A DNA stretch of 64,000 bases from Eutreptiella sp. 'Long Island Sound 2002'. Lineage: Eukaryota; Euglenozoa; Euglenophyceae; Eutreptiales; Eutreptiaceae. The DNA lies in NCBI GenBank assembly GCA_964036045.1, contig OZ038379.1:68416719-68480718 (forward strand), in the 5' to 3' direction. Numbering within the stretch: the first letter of the stretch is position 1; each line of letters begins with the position of its first letter. Positions 42,889 to 52,080 of this stretch are shown in pieces. The notes under the pieces were generated by a model. It saw only the letters and a list, made by a program, of their open reading frames with translations. It was not told where the DNA came from and made no database searches. Both the position numbers and the translations under genes were made by a program.

Positions 42889-44110
42889 CCTGTCAGCGTG
42901 TAGACGTGTGGAGCCGACCCCCGTTGGGGTGCGCGTGGAGTGGCGCGATGGCGGAGGGCGAACGCGCCTCGTGGGGGTCACCAAGTTGGGCGAGATGATG
43001 GGGACGGACCCCAATCTGGCTTCTCGGTGTTGGAGGCTTTGGGTAGATGGGGATCGGGGAGGAGTGCAGGGGCCATGGACCCGCAGCGCAAGGGTTGGGT
43101 GAGGTTGCAGGACGGGACGGGGGAGACCAGCAGCAGCAGCAGCATCAGCAGCAGCAGTAGCAGCACCACCACCACCACCGGGAAGAAGACCCCCCCCCCC
43201 CAGTCTCCGAAACCCTCGCCCAAGGCCCCCAAGAAAAAACCCCGCCGCTTCGAGAGTAGCGAAGAAGAGCCCCCCCCCCCCCCCCCCTAAGCCCAGCAGA
43301 GCAAGCCCAAGGCCAAGGCCAAGCCCCAAGCCAAGGCCAAGGGCAACGCCCCCCCCCCCCCAACCCCAAGCCCCTCCCTTGCAAGATAGGGGTCGGGACC
43401 CCTATGGGAATGTGCCGGGTGTGGGGGACACCCGGTATGTCCCTTGGAGGGAGGGGGGCAATGGGGGGGACCGTCAGCCAAGTGACGGTGTTGGGGGATT
43501 GGGATGAGGAGTTGGACCCGGGGGAGTGGTTGGTGGTGTCGCAGGGGTCCAATGGGGAGAGGGAGGGGGGGAAGAAGGGGAAGAAGGGGAAGGAGAGAAG
43601 GCGGGAGAAAGAGGGGGGCACCTTCCGGGTGCCGGGAGAGCTTCTCTTCCGCACCAGGGAGGAGGCGGAGGCCCACCTCCGGGAGGCCTTGGGGGCGGGG
43701 ACGAGGGGGACGAAGGGGATGACGGGGATGACGAAGGGGATGAGGGTGGTGACAAGGGGGGTGAGGTGGGGGGTGACAAGGGGGGGGATAAGGACGGGGA
43801 CACGGGGGGTGAGAAGGGGGGTGCCGGGAGCAAGGATGAGCCCCGGCAACCCCGAAGGAGGGGTAACCTGCATGTCGCGACTCGCGAATGGGGGCCTGGG
43901 GGGGGGCAGGGAGGCTAATGGGGCTAACCGGGCGAATCGGGCTAACCCACCACCAAGTGACCCGGCGCCGGCCCGCCAAGTGACCTTCCAAGTGACCTGT
44001 GGGGTGCGGTGGGGGGCTAACCGGGCTAACCCGGGGGTGGGGGGGGGGGGAACCCGGCGCTCCGTGAGTGGGGTCCAGCATCGGGACCTTATGATTGGCC
44101 ACGGCTGGCC
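42889..44110 (+). pseudogene. Element B last exon: VEPTPVGVRV segment and Ser/Lys/Glu/Gly-rich tail
   Basis: After intron 3 the frame reads RRVEPTPVGVRVEWRDGG, RTRLVGVTKLGEMMGTDPNL and CWRLWVDGDRGG, a compact segment that could be a small beta-rich domain. Poly-Ser/Thr, KKTPPPQSPKPSPKAPKKKP, an acidic SSEEE, and then Lys- and Gly/Asp-rich repeats (GGDKGGDKDGDTGGEKGG) follow, across frame jumps at C and G runs. I do not recognise a family. The tail chemistry suggests nuclear or chromatin contact, without proof. Confidence 0.35.
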
Positions 44111-44159
44111 ATGGTAGCCAGGGCGGCTTCTCTTTGAGGAGTGGCGGAGCATTCATATA

Positions 44160-44245
44160 TATTGTTCTAGCAGGGTTCTAGCGAACCGTTCTAGCGGCGT
44201 TCTAGCAACGCTCGCTAGAACGTCGCTAGAACGCCGCTAGAACGA
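44160..44245 (+). other. Spacer 4 / 3' subterminal GTTCTAGCG array of element B
   Basis: TTGTTCTAGCAGGGTTCTAG, GCGAACCGTTCTAGCGGCGT and TCTAGCAACGCTCGCTAGAA, then repeated CGCTAGAACG. The left half reads GTTCTAGC and the right half GCTAGAAC, so it can fold into one long stem. A duplicated GTATGGGCCCCCGAGTATGG-type direct repeat lies just downstream (44302-44371). Confidence 0.7.
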
Positions 44246-44444
44246 AAAAATTTTGGACTCCAAAATCAGGTGAAAATAGTGAAATTGTGAAAAAAAAAAA
44301 AGGTATGGGCCCCCGAGTATGGATAGGGGGGTCCGAAAAAAGTATGGGCCCCGAGTATGGATAGGGGGGTCCAGGTTAGACACCTCACCCCCCCCCTGCG
44401 GGGGGGGTATCCCCCTCTCTTTTTCGTTCTGGCCGCTCTAGCCG

Positions 44445-44484
44445 GTTCTAGGCTAGAACGAGATTGGGTATTCTAGCGTGTACC
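44445..44484. repeat. Right terminal inverted repeat of element B
   Basis: GTTCTAGGCTAGAACGAGAT at 44445, ending TTCTAGCGTGTACC at 44484. Partner of 39063-39102. Confidence 0.85.
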
Positions 44485-44487
44485 GGG

Positions 44488-44590
44488 GGAACCGGCAGCC
44501 TGTGGCTGCGCTTGGACTTGCTGAGCGTTGAAAGCTGTGGCGATCCAGTATGCTCTGGCCTATTGCTGGCCGCCGATCAAAGCTTCCCGT
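44488..44590 (+). repeat. 1.25-kb tandem unit 2, right remnant
   Basis: GGAACCGGCAGCCTGTGGCT and onward matches unit 1 at about 37803-37907 and completes the unit begun at 37908. Confidence 0.8.
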
Positions 44591-44629
44591 TTATCCACAC
44601 TTTGCTTTTTGTCTCGCCTACGTGTTCTA

Positions 44630-45234
44630 AACCCCCCCCCACTTATTACCCCCCCCCCGGGGGTAGTAGCAGTGCGGATTGGTTGAGGGTGCCGGGGGGT
44701 GGGTTATAAGTGGGGGGGGGGGGGTAGAAGTCCCTTGGTGGCATGGATGCAACCACATTTGCATCTTCAGACGTCATTCATCTTTTTGTAATGGAAATTG
44801 ATTTGCACCGATCTGTGGGAGACCCTAGTGGTGCTGCAGCTCCTGATGATTGCTCAACTTGGGCATGTAAGAACCCAAATCTTAAGCTCACGTCTGATGG
44901 TAGCCACATTGATTTGACAGAACTGCCTGGTTATCAATATGACGCCAATGATGCATTGATTTGGTTCCGGCCAAAGCATGCTCTTGAGTGTGTGAATGCC
45001 AATGAGCAGCGCCCTGCAAAGAAATAGGCACAAGTCTCATTGATGCAGCTCTGGAAGAAGTAACCGATTCCTGATTATTGGCAATCCATCCGCTGGCACT
45101 TCTCGTTCTTGCTTGTGTGCTGACAAAGGGGGGTTATAAGTCCCTGGGTGGCACGGATCTCCTAGGGGGGGGGTGTTATTAGTGGGGGGGTATCATAAGT
45201 GGGGGGGGGGATAAGTGTGGGGGGGGGTGGGGGT
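44630..45234. mobile_element. 605-bp TIR element with TA duplication and internal ORF
   Basis: The flanks are TTC-TA at 44628-44629 and TA-GTGCTTACCC at 45235-45236. Units 1 and 2 have the uninterrupted site TTCTAGTGCTTACCC with a single TA. The left end reads AACCCCCCCCCACTTATTAC, and the reverse complement of the right end reads ACCCCCACCCCCCCCCACAC then TTATC. The ends match the MITE at 2660-2888 in their AACCCCC start. Extra GGGGGTTATAAGT-type repeats are found near both ends. Confidence 0.85.
44743..45027 (+). CDS. Small ORF inside the TA element
   Basis: The 94-codon frame starts with ATG and ends TAG; it reads FASSDVIHLFVMEIDLHRSV, a Cys-containing stretch, then GYQYDANDALIWFRPKHALE. 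The base composition is balanced, unlike the G/C-run ends, and the product looks like genuine soluble protein. It does not resemble a Tc1/mariner transposase, so it may be a captured gene piece. The function is unknown. Confidence 0.35.
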   Translation: MDATTFASSDVIHLFVMEIDLHRSVGDPSGAAAPDDCSTWACKNPNLKLTSDGSHIDLTELPGYQYDANDALIWFRPKHALECVNANEQRPAKK

Positions 45235-46392
45235 TAGTGCTTACCCGTAACTTGTTCCGGCGGTCTTTCGGTGGTGTTCCGGGTAAAACTTTTTGTGAAC
45301 GCAACTATTTTTTCACACGACAACATGGAAAACAACAAAATCTGAAAATTCTAGCAGCGCACCCTTCGGCTAGCGAACAACATACTTTCCTAGCATGTAT
45401 GGGCGTGCTTGGTTAGGGCGGCTTGGATCTCCATTGTGTGAACGGGCTTTGGATCTCCATGGGAACCGGCCTTGCATCACACAGTGGAGATCGTACATGC
45501 AACAAAGATATGAAATCTCACACCAATGAGATGCGACGCGTGGTTGAAAAATTGGAGACAACCCTTTGCTTAGGAAAGGGGGGGGGGTAAGGGTGGAGGG
45601 GCAAATGATCAGGGGGCCCACCCATGTTTTGGCTAGTGACAAAGCTCTCAGCCTACTCCTATGGGGGGGGAGATTCAACCTCACGAGGTACCTACCCACA
45701 AAACCACCAAGACTTCATACGGGAATGTACACAAAGAAAAGTTTCCGGAAACCGGGCAACCTTTCATGCGGCTGAGTCCCATCAGCGGCGAGTACCTCCA
45801 AACACTATGTAACTGCAGCCCCATCGTCCGCGCTGCGGGAAGGCCAAGGGGTGCACCCACCGTTCTTACCACTCCACCATCTCCTACAAGCGCACCCCTG
45901 CCCGCATAGGGGTGTTGAGGGCCCCCAACAGACGTTCCTTACGTACCACAACGGTGTTCCAAAAGCTGCGGAATCCGGTCAACTTATTTAGGTTTTGCGC
46001 GCTGTGCATACACGGGTTAGCAAAAAACATGCCGTCGGCGTGGCCTCATGCCGTCTCCCCATGCCTTCGCCTTAGTGTACACGGCACGAAAGGAGGACCC
46101 GTGCCAAGGGCTCAAGTGTCATCGCAACTAGACCTACCGTGGCCCTCTTGCGGGGCCTCCGATCTTCTTCGGGCGTCCACGCTCTCCGCAGCCGCTTCTC
46201 CTATGTAAACGTCGCACTCCACGCCAACTTGGTCAATCCCAGACCAAGGAGGCCGTTTGAGACTGTGGACCATACCAACGTGTAGCTGGCGCCTTCCCTA
46301 CCTTGGTGGAAGCGGCACCCCGGAGCGTTCAAACATGTGGCGATCCGGTATGCAATGGCCTATTGCCTGAAGCTGCCCATCAACGCTTCCCT

Positions 46393-46729
46393 CGGGGGGT
46401 GGGCTGGGGGGCTGGGGGGATTGGGAGCCTCCCGCTTCCCCCACCCCTCTGGGGTTGCCGCCCAGCCATTGCCCAGTGCTTTTCTCGGCTACCCATGGGG
46501 GGGGGGGGGGGCTCCTGTGCTGGCCCTCGAGGCGTCAGTGATTGTAGCCTCTCTCCGTCATGGGACAGGCCGGCCCATGTCGCCTTGCGCGGTGGTTCCT
46601 TCTCCAAGTTGCCTTTCTGCCAAGGGCGCCAAAGCCACTCTTCCATACCCCTTGCGACCACGTTGGTCTACACCAGTTGGTGAAGTGGTGGACCCAATCC
46701 ATATCGTCCCCGGGTGCCTGAGCCCTTCG
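46393..46729. other. G-run-rich junction without supported gene
   Basis: Lies between unit 3 and copy D; includes a G run at about 46497-46510. Open frames differ between strands with no support. Confidence 0.35.
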
Positions 46730-47640
46730 CTACCCGCGGGTGTCCCAAGTGGGCATACCTTCAGCAGTTGGCGAGCCCTTGCCAAGGCGCACAGCAATGG
46801 TCGCACAATGGTGCGCAATGAAAGGCGCAAAGACCACCGCTGGCTCTTGTGCCCTTCCAAACCTCTGGTGCACATGCGGAGCAACCACCGCCATGAACGA
46901 TGAGGATGCTGCCGATGCCGGCATTGCCGCCCAAATTTGGCCCAGGGCAACCGTATCCTGGCCCCTTGTGCCGGCAACGCCGATGACCCACACAAAGGCG
47001 GGTGTTCTCGCCTTTACCTTATGGTTCGATAGACCAATCGGTAGGTGTGACCAACTCCCATCAGCCCACGGGTCCCCGACACCCGGCACCACAAAGCCGG
47101 GGGGACGTGCCGAGTAAATGGACTGGCCGGCGCTGGCCTGAATTGCACGTGTTGTGGCCACGAGCGTAGGGGCCAACAGCCACCGGACGCCGAGGGGTCG
47201 GCACATTCCATTAGGCGGGGGGGGGGGGGGGGGCAACGCAGGCGGGGCGCTCAATGACCTCCATTTTGCGTCAAAATGGGGCCATATTGGGATGGGTACT
47301 GGGAAGGGTAGCCTAGTGCCAGCGGTGTAGGTGTCGCCCTAGCAGGCGACGTACTTAGACAAAACAAGGAAGGCGGACCAGGTTACAACCAACTCCAAAA
47401 GGAGCCCTACGAAATGGGGTGCGGGAAAGAGGGCCTCCGCATACATACGGATGGCATGCACCTTGCTTTTGTGGAACGCCCGGAGGGGAGTGTGCTAGAT
47501 GGCCTCCGAGAAACAGGCCCGGATGAGGGGGGTCGATGACGTCCATTGGACGATCACATTGGACTACTTGCTGTCCCGAAGAATGTTGGCACCACTAAGC
47601 CCAAAAAGTGTCCTCCTCGGCTCCGTGAAGACAGAGTAAG
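46730..47640 (-). pseudogene. DDE-lineage transposase N-terminal half, copy D
   Basis: Minus translation: HAIRMYAEALFPAPH (about 47445-47490) matches AVEAYTASLLPPPP of element B. After a G/C run (47215-47235) the frame 47254-46730 gives FVVPGVGDPWADGSWSHLPI, then GLSNHKVKARTPAFVWVIGV, which lines up with FIVRGDA-stop-PVTGGNW, TISLANSDRLARYPA and LWVLSMA of B. The Asp is retained and no stop follows it here. The GGD, CILH and Glu blocks are missing. It lies beside a TTATGAAC array (47675-47745), the motif also used by copy C. Confidence 0.6.
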
Positions 47641-47674
47641 GGTAAGACATAACGAACACTTTGGACAAAGCAGA

Positions 47675-47745
47675 GTTCATAAAAGCTATTCATAGTTCAT
47701 GGTTCATTTATGAATCGTTCATGGATGAAAAATAAATTATTAACA
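47675..47745. repeat. GTTCATAA/TTATGAAC cluster upstream of copy D
   Basis: AGAGTTCATAAAAGC, ATTCATAGTTCATGGTTCAT, TTATGAATCGTTCATGG. Marks the 5' side of copy D (minus strand), parallel to the motif-rich termini of B. Confidence 0.55.
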
Positions 47746-48345
47746 ATGCTGCTATTCACGCAGGTACCAACGGTAGGATTCGAGCTCCTTTTTTGTGTGC
47801 CACATGAAATTTTGATGTGCGGGCAACCCATGTTTTATTAGTCCCTCAAGTGGCCCACAATTTCCTGACTCTAAACCCTAAAGATTGTAATTAGATTCTT
47901 GTGTCCCATATGAATTCTAAATGTTGCACAGATACATTTTTGGATGTTCCCCCATGTGGCATTGTTAGTTCCTAACAGTTACGAAGAGGATGCGAATGTA
48001 AATTCTAGATTCCACATGACGTTTTGATGTGCGGAGGATCCATTTTGTATTGTTTCCCCAAGTGGCATTTATAAACTCCTAAACCCAAACCCATAAAATA
48101 ATGGTTTTTTTTTGTATCCCACATTAAGTTTTCATGTGGTGTGGATGCAGTTTTGGACATTCCCCCATGTGTCATCGTTAACTCTTGGCCCTCATTAATA
48201 GGATTGGAATGTGGCTTTTGTCTCCCTCATGCAGTATTGATCTCCGAGGGAGCAAGCATTGTATATTCCCTTCTGTGCCATTTTTAACTCCTAACCCCAT
48301 AGCAATAGGATTCGAAATTCATTTTGTGGCCTACCTAAGTTTTCA
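47745..48345. repeat. 107-bp satellite, second locus
   Basis: Five to six diverged units with TTCCCCCATGTGGCATTGTT, TGTGTCCCACATG-like and TTTTGATGTGNGG phrases, as in 21440-23350. Confidence 0.75.
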
Positions 48346-49005
48346 TTTGGCTTAGGCCACGCTAACTGCCCACCCCCCTACCCACAGGCTCAACTCCGCG
48401 GGGCCATACTGTAACCCCCCCCCCCCGCCCCGCCAAAACAGGGTATGAATTTTGCACCTAGGGGACCCCTTACTCCTGGTAGGAAAAAATGAGTATCTCT
48501 ATTTACCTAAAATGCCATTCTCATATAACCACATCCTAGTCGTCAAAACACAAGAAGCATGTATGCATACTGAAAAAGCACACGAAGAATGCAGGTTTCT
48601 TCAATACAACAAACCTTTCTGTGTTACACACAAATGTATCAACCTGCGAAGCGATGCAGTGCAAGAAGTAGGGTAGCACACACTTGGCAAGGGTTGCTGC
48701 ACCCTGTGTGTGCCCAAAAACTGTCAATTGACAGTCACTCAAATTCATGCATCATAATCAAGGTCTCTATTTGCCATTAATGAGTCCTCTGGGCAAAATT
48801 TAGTCCCGCTTTGCAAAAATGTAAAAACGAACTGTGTATTCCAAGAAATACCTGAACTTGGGCGAAATTACTTCTAGCTTTAGTAAAGCACAAAAAAAAC
48901 AGTGCCCAAAATGTCAATGGTATCTGTAGAGACAGCGCACAACGCCATTGTGACGTGCAACAGGGAAAACATACAACACAGCAGTCAGCACACACCACTG
49001 TCACT
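48346..49005. other. Low-information stretch
   Basis: C run at 48417-48426, short frames without support, and a half-site TGGGCGAAATTACT near 48868 related to the 20-bp palindrome of the next region. May be the 3' flank of the minus-strand gene at 49006-51298. Confidence 0.35.
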
Positions 49006-51298
49006 CTATCGCCGCTTCCTCAGGCCAGGTGCCTTTGGTTTGGCACCCTTACCAGTAAACTGCCCACCATTTGCTTGTGGTGCCTGGTGACGAGGCATCT
49101 CACTGTTAGCACTACCAGTGGCACCACGTCCATTCTGTGTCTGATGGGACGGTGTGAAGTGGGCTGCAAACATGCCCATCGCCTTGTTGGGTGAAGGCTT
49201 TGCTCCAGGCTTGGGGCTCTGCTGTGAGGGGCTTGCTCCACCCTTTGATTTTTTGGCCTTGGCGGGGGGCCGTCCCCGTGCTTGCCGGTTGCCTTTTGGG
49301 GGGGGGGGGTTCTGGGATTCACCGTCCACTTCCTCTGGTTGGGTGGCCTCCTCTTCTTGCTCTACATACCTCCTTCCCGTACAATCTACTGGAAACCCAT
49401 CTGCAAGTGCTTCACACACTCGGTCCCACTGGATTGGTGCCACAGCGTCGCAATTCTACACAGCGGCCCTCAAATTAGTAACAATTGACTCAAGAATAGA
49501 CTTCTCCTTAGAGAAATATGCAGCTGCAATGTTCACAGGAAAAATGCTCTGAATGGACAGGGCTACACAAAAATGTGGCTGCTGTGTGCAGACCGTTACC
49601 CCTGTACTATTCTGGTGAATCAAATCCAAAGCATACAGCAAATAACAGAACACTTCAACAGGAATGGCAGTCGTCAGGGGCCCTGAATATAAGAAAGATA
49701 TCGAGGTAGGCGTGCAGAAAACTAGTGCAGACTACGCAGTGCAAGAGCAATCTGTCCCATGCTGTACAGTGCTGATGGCTTGGACAAGTTTCACACACAT
49801 ACATCGGCATGGAAAAATTCCTCAGCACAGGCAGCTTTCAGGTTGCGAACACGAGCCTGAACATCAGCAGTCTCACCAGTGACTGCCATCAAAATACCAT
49901 TCAATACAAATTGTGCCACAATATTGTGCAGGGCCAACGTCCACATACGTGGGACCTCAATCAGGATGCAGACAAATGGTAGTGCACTAATAAAGCTGGG
50001 AACACGGCAGCCTCCCCACAAAGGGAGTAGCTCAACTCTACCCTCGTCCTTCAGAACTTTCCCTGTGTTTGTCTCAATAATGGTGTCACCCAGCTTAAGA
50101 CGCATATGCCCACCGTCAGCCTTTTCAATACTTGGCGTCACACGGGGCTTGTGAAGCCTGTCACGTAACCCTTGGTAAAGGTCGGAGGTCCAAAAGACTG
50201 CCTTGACAACAGAAGCCCACGGTGGCCAAGGTGACTCGGGACTCCACACTCAGCTGCCATACAGGAGCCGGATATGGGCCACAACACGACATTGTTCTTT
50301 GCACATGGTCACAGTACCGAGATTTGCTGCAGAGGGTATACACAGGACACAAATGAGGCAGTTGAAAAATGGTATGCTTATGAACAAAAATCGAGGGACC
50401 TGGGCGAAATTTCGCCCAGCTCCGCCTAGGCAACGAAATAAACACCACGAAATCACTACCACTGAGAGTGCAGAATAATGCAGAATAAGTCAGCATACCC
50501 GTGGACTCGTGCACAAACCCCTCTGTGACTGCATCCGGATGGAGCACATGACAATTCCACAACTGCTCAACTTTGGCCAACTTTATTTCACGTTTGATAC
50601 CCAGTACTGAGCTTTTAGTACCCCACATGTAGAGGACAATGCTTGACAGTCTGTCTGGCATCAATCCTTCGCATTCTTTGAAAACCCCAAGCGCCGGTTC
50701 AACATCTCGCTTCTCCATCCCATGGACTGCATAAACAGCTGGCTGCCCAATGAATTTGACAAGTTTGCCCAACCCTGCCCAACGCTTGGCTACAGCCACC
50801 TTAAGACAGCAAGAGACACGTAAAAATACAGGCTGAAAGTAAGGTATAACGGATACAGTCGAAACGTTGAACACACCACATTGCCTTCATCAGCTGTAAT
50901 ACCAATTTCAGCCAACATGATTTGAGTATGGGTGAGCAGGGGGGCATCTGGATCCTCCGCAATATGCTCTAGTAGGAGTGCCATCCGCTCACTGGTTGTT
51001 AACACACTACTGCTTGTGGTCTGCACTTGATGAAGCCCTGCTAGCTTTCTTCGTATGGGCAAAGGAGTGTCTCTTCTAACCTCAAAGCCTTCGAACTCTC
51101 TCGTCCATATAGGCAGGGGGTGATTTTTGGATTCCTTGTCCTTGCGATGTTGCATAGCAGCCGTGTAGATGTGCTGACCCCCCATGGCATACCAAAACCT
51201 AGCTGTACATGAGCTAACAGGCGGTACAGAGTAACATCAAATGGCACTAAAGATCGAGTACAATCGAAACACGACAGGGCAGAACATACGCACGCCAA
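49006..51298 (-). CDS. Spliced transposon-like gene F, function unknown
   Basis: Minus-strand exons, in order: about 51185-50880 (LHQVQTTSSSVLTTSERMAL, then LLTHTQIMLAEIGITADEG); about 50797-50499 (AVAKRWAGLGKLVKFIG, then KRDVEPALGVFKECEGLMPD, ending VHEST); 50326-49791 after a verified intron (TMCKEQCRVVAHIRLLYGS, then WASVVKAVFWTSDLYQGLRD, GGHMRLKLGDTIIETNTGKV, VLNGILMAVTGETADVQARV); and a terminal exon 49443-49006 with an acidic then Lys/Pro/Gln-rich tail ending RKRR. One in-frame TGA near 50250 may be decay. Exon content is real-looking but I do not recognise the family. The basic disordered tail is like those of the DDE-lineage elements. Confidence 0.5.
50327..50498 (-). other. Phase-1 intron of gene F with a perfect 20-bp palindrome
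   Basis: Donor G/GTATGC at 50498 and acceptor CTCTGCAG at 50327 (minus). Splicing joins VHEST to ANLGTVTMCKEQ in frame. The intron holds CTGGGCGAAATTTCGCCCAG at 50400-50419. Confidence 0.7.
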
Positions 51299-51373
51299 GT
51301 ACCAGCAATAAATCGTAAGGAGTACACAAGGTTGGGACTGATTTGATTGTGTTATATGCTATTGTGCTTCCAG

Positions 51374-51463
51374 CTGGGCGAAATTTCGCCTAGGCGCCCG
51401 ACTTTCATGATTTTGAGTGTGGTATTATTTGAAACTGCCAGACCTGGGCGAAATTTCGCCCAG
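51374..51463. promoter_or_regulatory. Two copies of the 20-bp palindrome between genes
   Basis: CTGGGCGAAATTTCGCCTAG at 51374-51393 (one mismatch) and CTGGGCGAAATTTCGCCCAG at 51444-51463. They lie between the 5' side of minus-strand gene F and the plus-strand ORF at 51601. A shared regulatory or transposase-binding role is possible but inferred from position only. Confidence 0.5.
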
Positions 51464-51600
51464 CTTTCCAGTCATTGCGAATTTGGCATCCTTCAGCATC
51501 GTGTCATCCCTGTTGAACAGCAGTTTGTGTTTTTGGACCTGGGTTCTCCAAATTTGATCTAATTTGGCTAATATCTCTGTCGGAGCACCTGAATATCACC

Positions 51601-52074
51601 ATGTCTGCACTCTGCACCTGCTGTTTTGTTACCTTCCAAGCAATGTCTGCTATGGAAATCTCTCAAAATGTTGGTACACCGCCCGAAAACCTGGCCAATG
51701 ATGAAGATCATCTTAGCGGAAGTGAGAAAACTCCTGCTGCTGAAGCCCCCACACCAGAACCAGAGCCCAAACCAGCCGCCAAACCGAAGCCAAAGCCCAA
51801 ACCCAAAGGAAAAGCAGAAATCAATCTGGCAAATTACCTCACTTCCACAAAACGCGTTCGTGTGCGATGGGATCAGATCCTGATTGATAGAGACCGCGCA
51901 GAAGGCCAGGTTCGTGGGCTGAACCCTGACCGAGTCCAAGCCCGCTATGACGATTTATTACGGGCACCACCACCTGATTGTATCCTCCCAACTCCTCCTC
52001 CTCATCAAGCACTTCCAGGGACGAGTCACTGCGCACCTCTTCTGGGCCCTCAGTGGCACTGTCAACATCATTGA
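51601..52074 (+). CDS. Plus-strand first exon: Lys/Pro linker then basic segment
   Basis: ATG in a good context (ATCACCATGT) opens a frame with a Ser/Glu-rich start, the PEPKPAAKPKPKPKPKG linker, and a structured-looking segment INLANYLTSTKRVRVRWDQI continuing to PDRVQARYDDLLRAPP (about 51955-51975). Past that point the frame turns Pro/His-rich and is probably outside the exon. The linker resembles those of other transposon proteins in this window. It converges with minus-strand coding (52105-51975, acidic tail), so one of the two is likely truncated or an insertion boundary lies near 51970. Confidence 0.45.
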   Translation: MSALCTCCFVTFQAMSAMEISQNVGTPPENLANDEDHLSGSEKTPAAEAPTPEPEPKPAAKPKPKPKPKGKAEINLANYLTSTKRVRVRWDQILIDRDRAEGQVRGLNPDRVQARYDDLLRAPPPDCILPTPPPHQALPGTSHCAPLLGPQWHCQHH

Positions 52075-52080
52075 AATCAT

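Larger units (their letters stand above)
39063..44484 (+). mobile_element. Element B: 5.4-kb DDE-lineage transposon with 40-bp TIRs
   Basis: The left end begins GGTACACGCTAGAAGACCCA, and the reverse complement of the right end begins GGTACACGCTAGAATACCCA. The match extends to 40 bases with one mismatch. If CTT/GGG are included (39060 and 44487), the flanks GCAACC (39054-39059) and GGAACC (44488-44493) are a 6-bp near-duplication, and sister units show GGAATC or GGAAGC once at that place. Inside, all on one strand, are transposase exons with GDA, GGGQPW (mutated GGD), CILHLTMAMG and ESINRFLK blocks, then Lys/Pro-rich and Glu/Gly-rich exons. Spacers rich in GTTCTAGCG/CGCTAGAAC separate them. 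The termini carry the same motif. In-frame stops at 39875 and 40434 and the lost second Asp mean this copy is no longer autonomous. Confidence 0.8.
44591..46392 (+). repeat. 1.25-kb tandem unit 3, interrupted by a TA element
   Basis: Collinear with units 1 and 2 once the 605-bp insertion at 44630-45234 is removed. It ends at ATCAACGCTTCCCT, after which the array stops. The internal G run, the GGATCTCCATTGTGTG pair and the CCGGTC tract are conserved. Confidence 0.85.
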
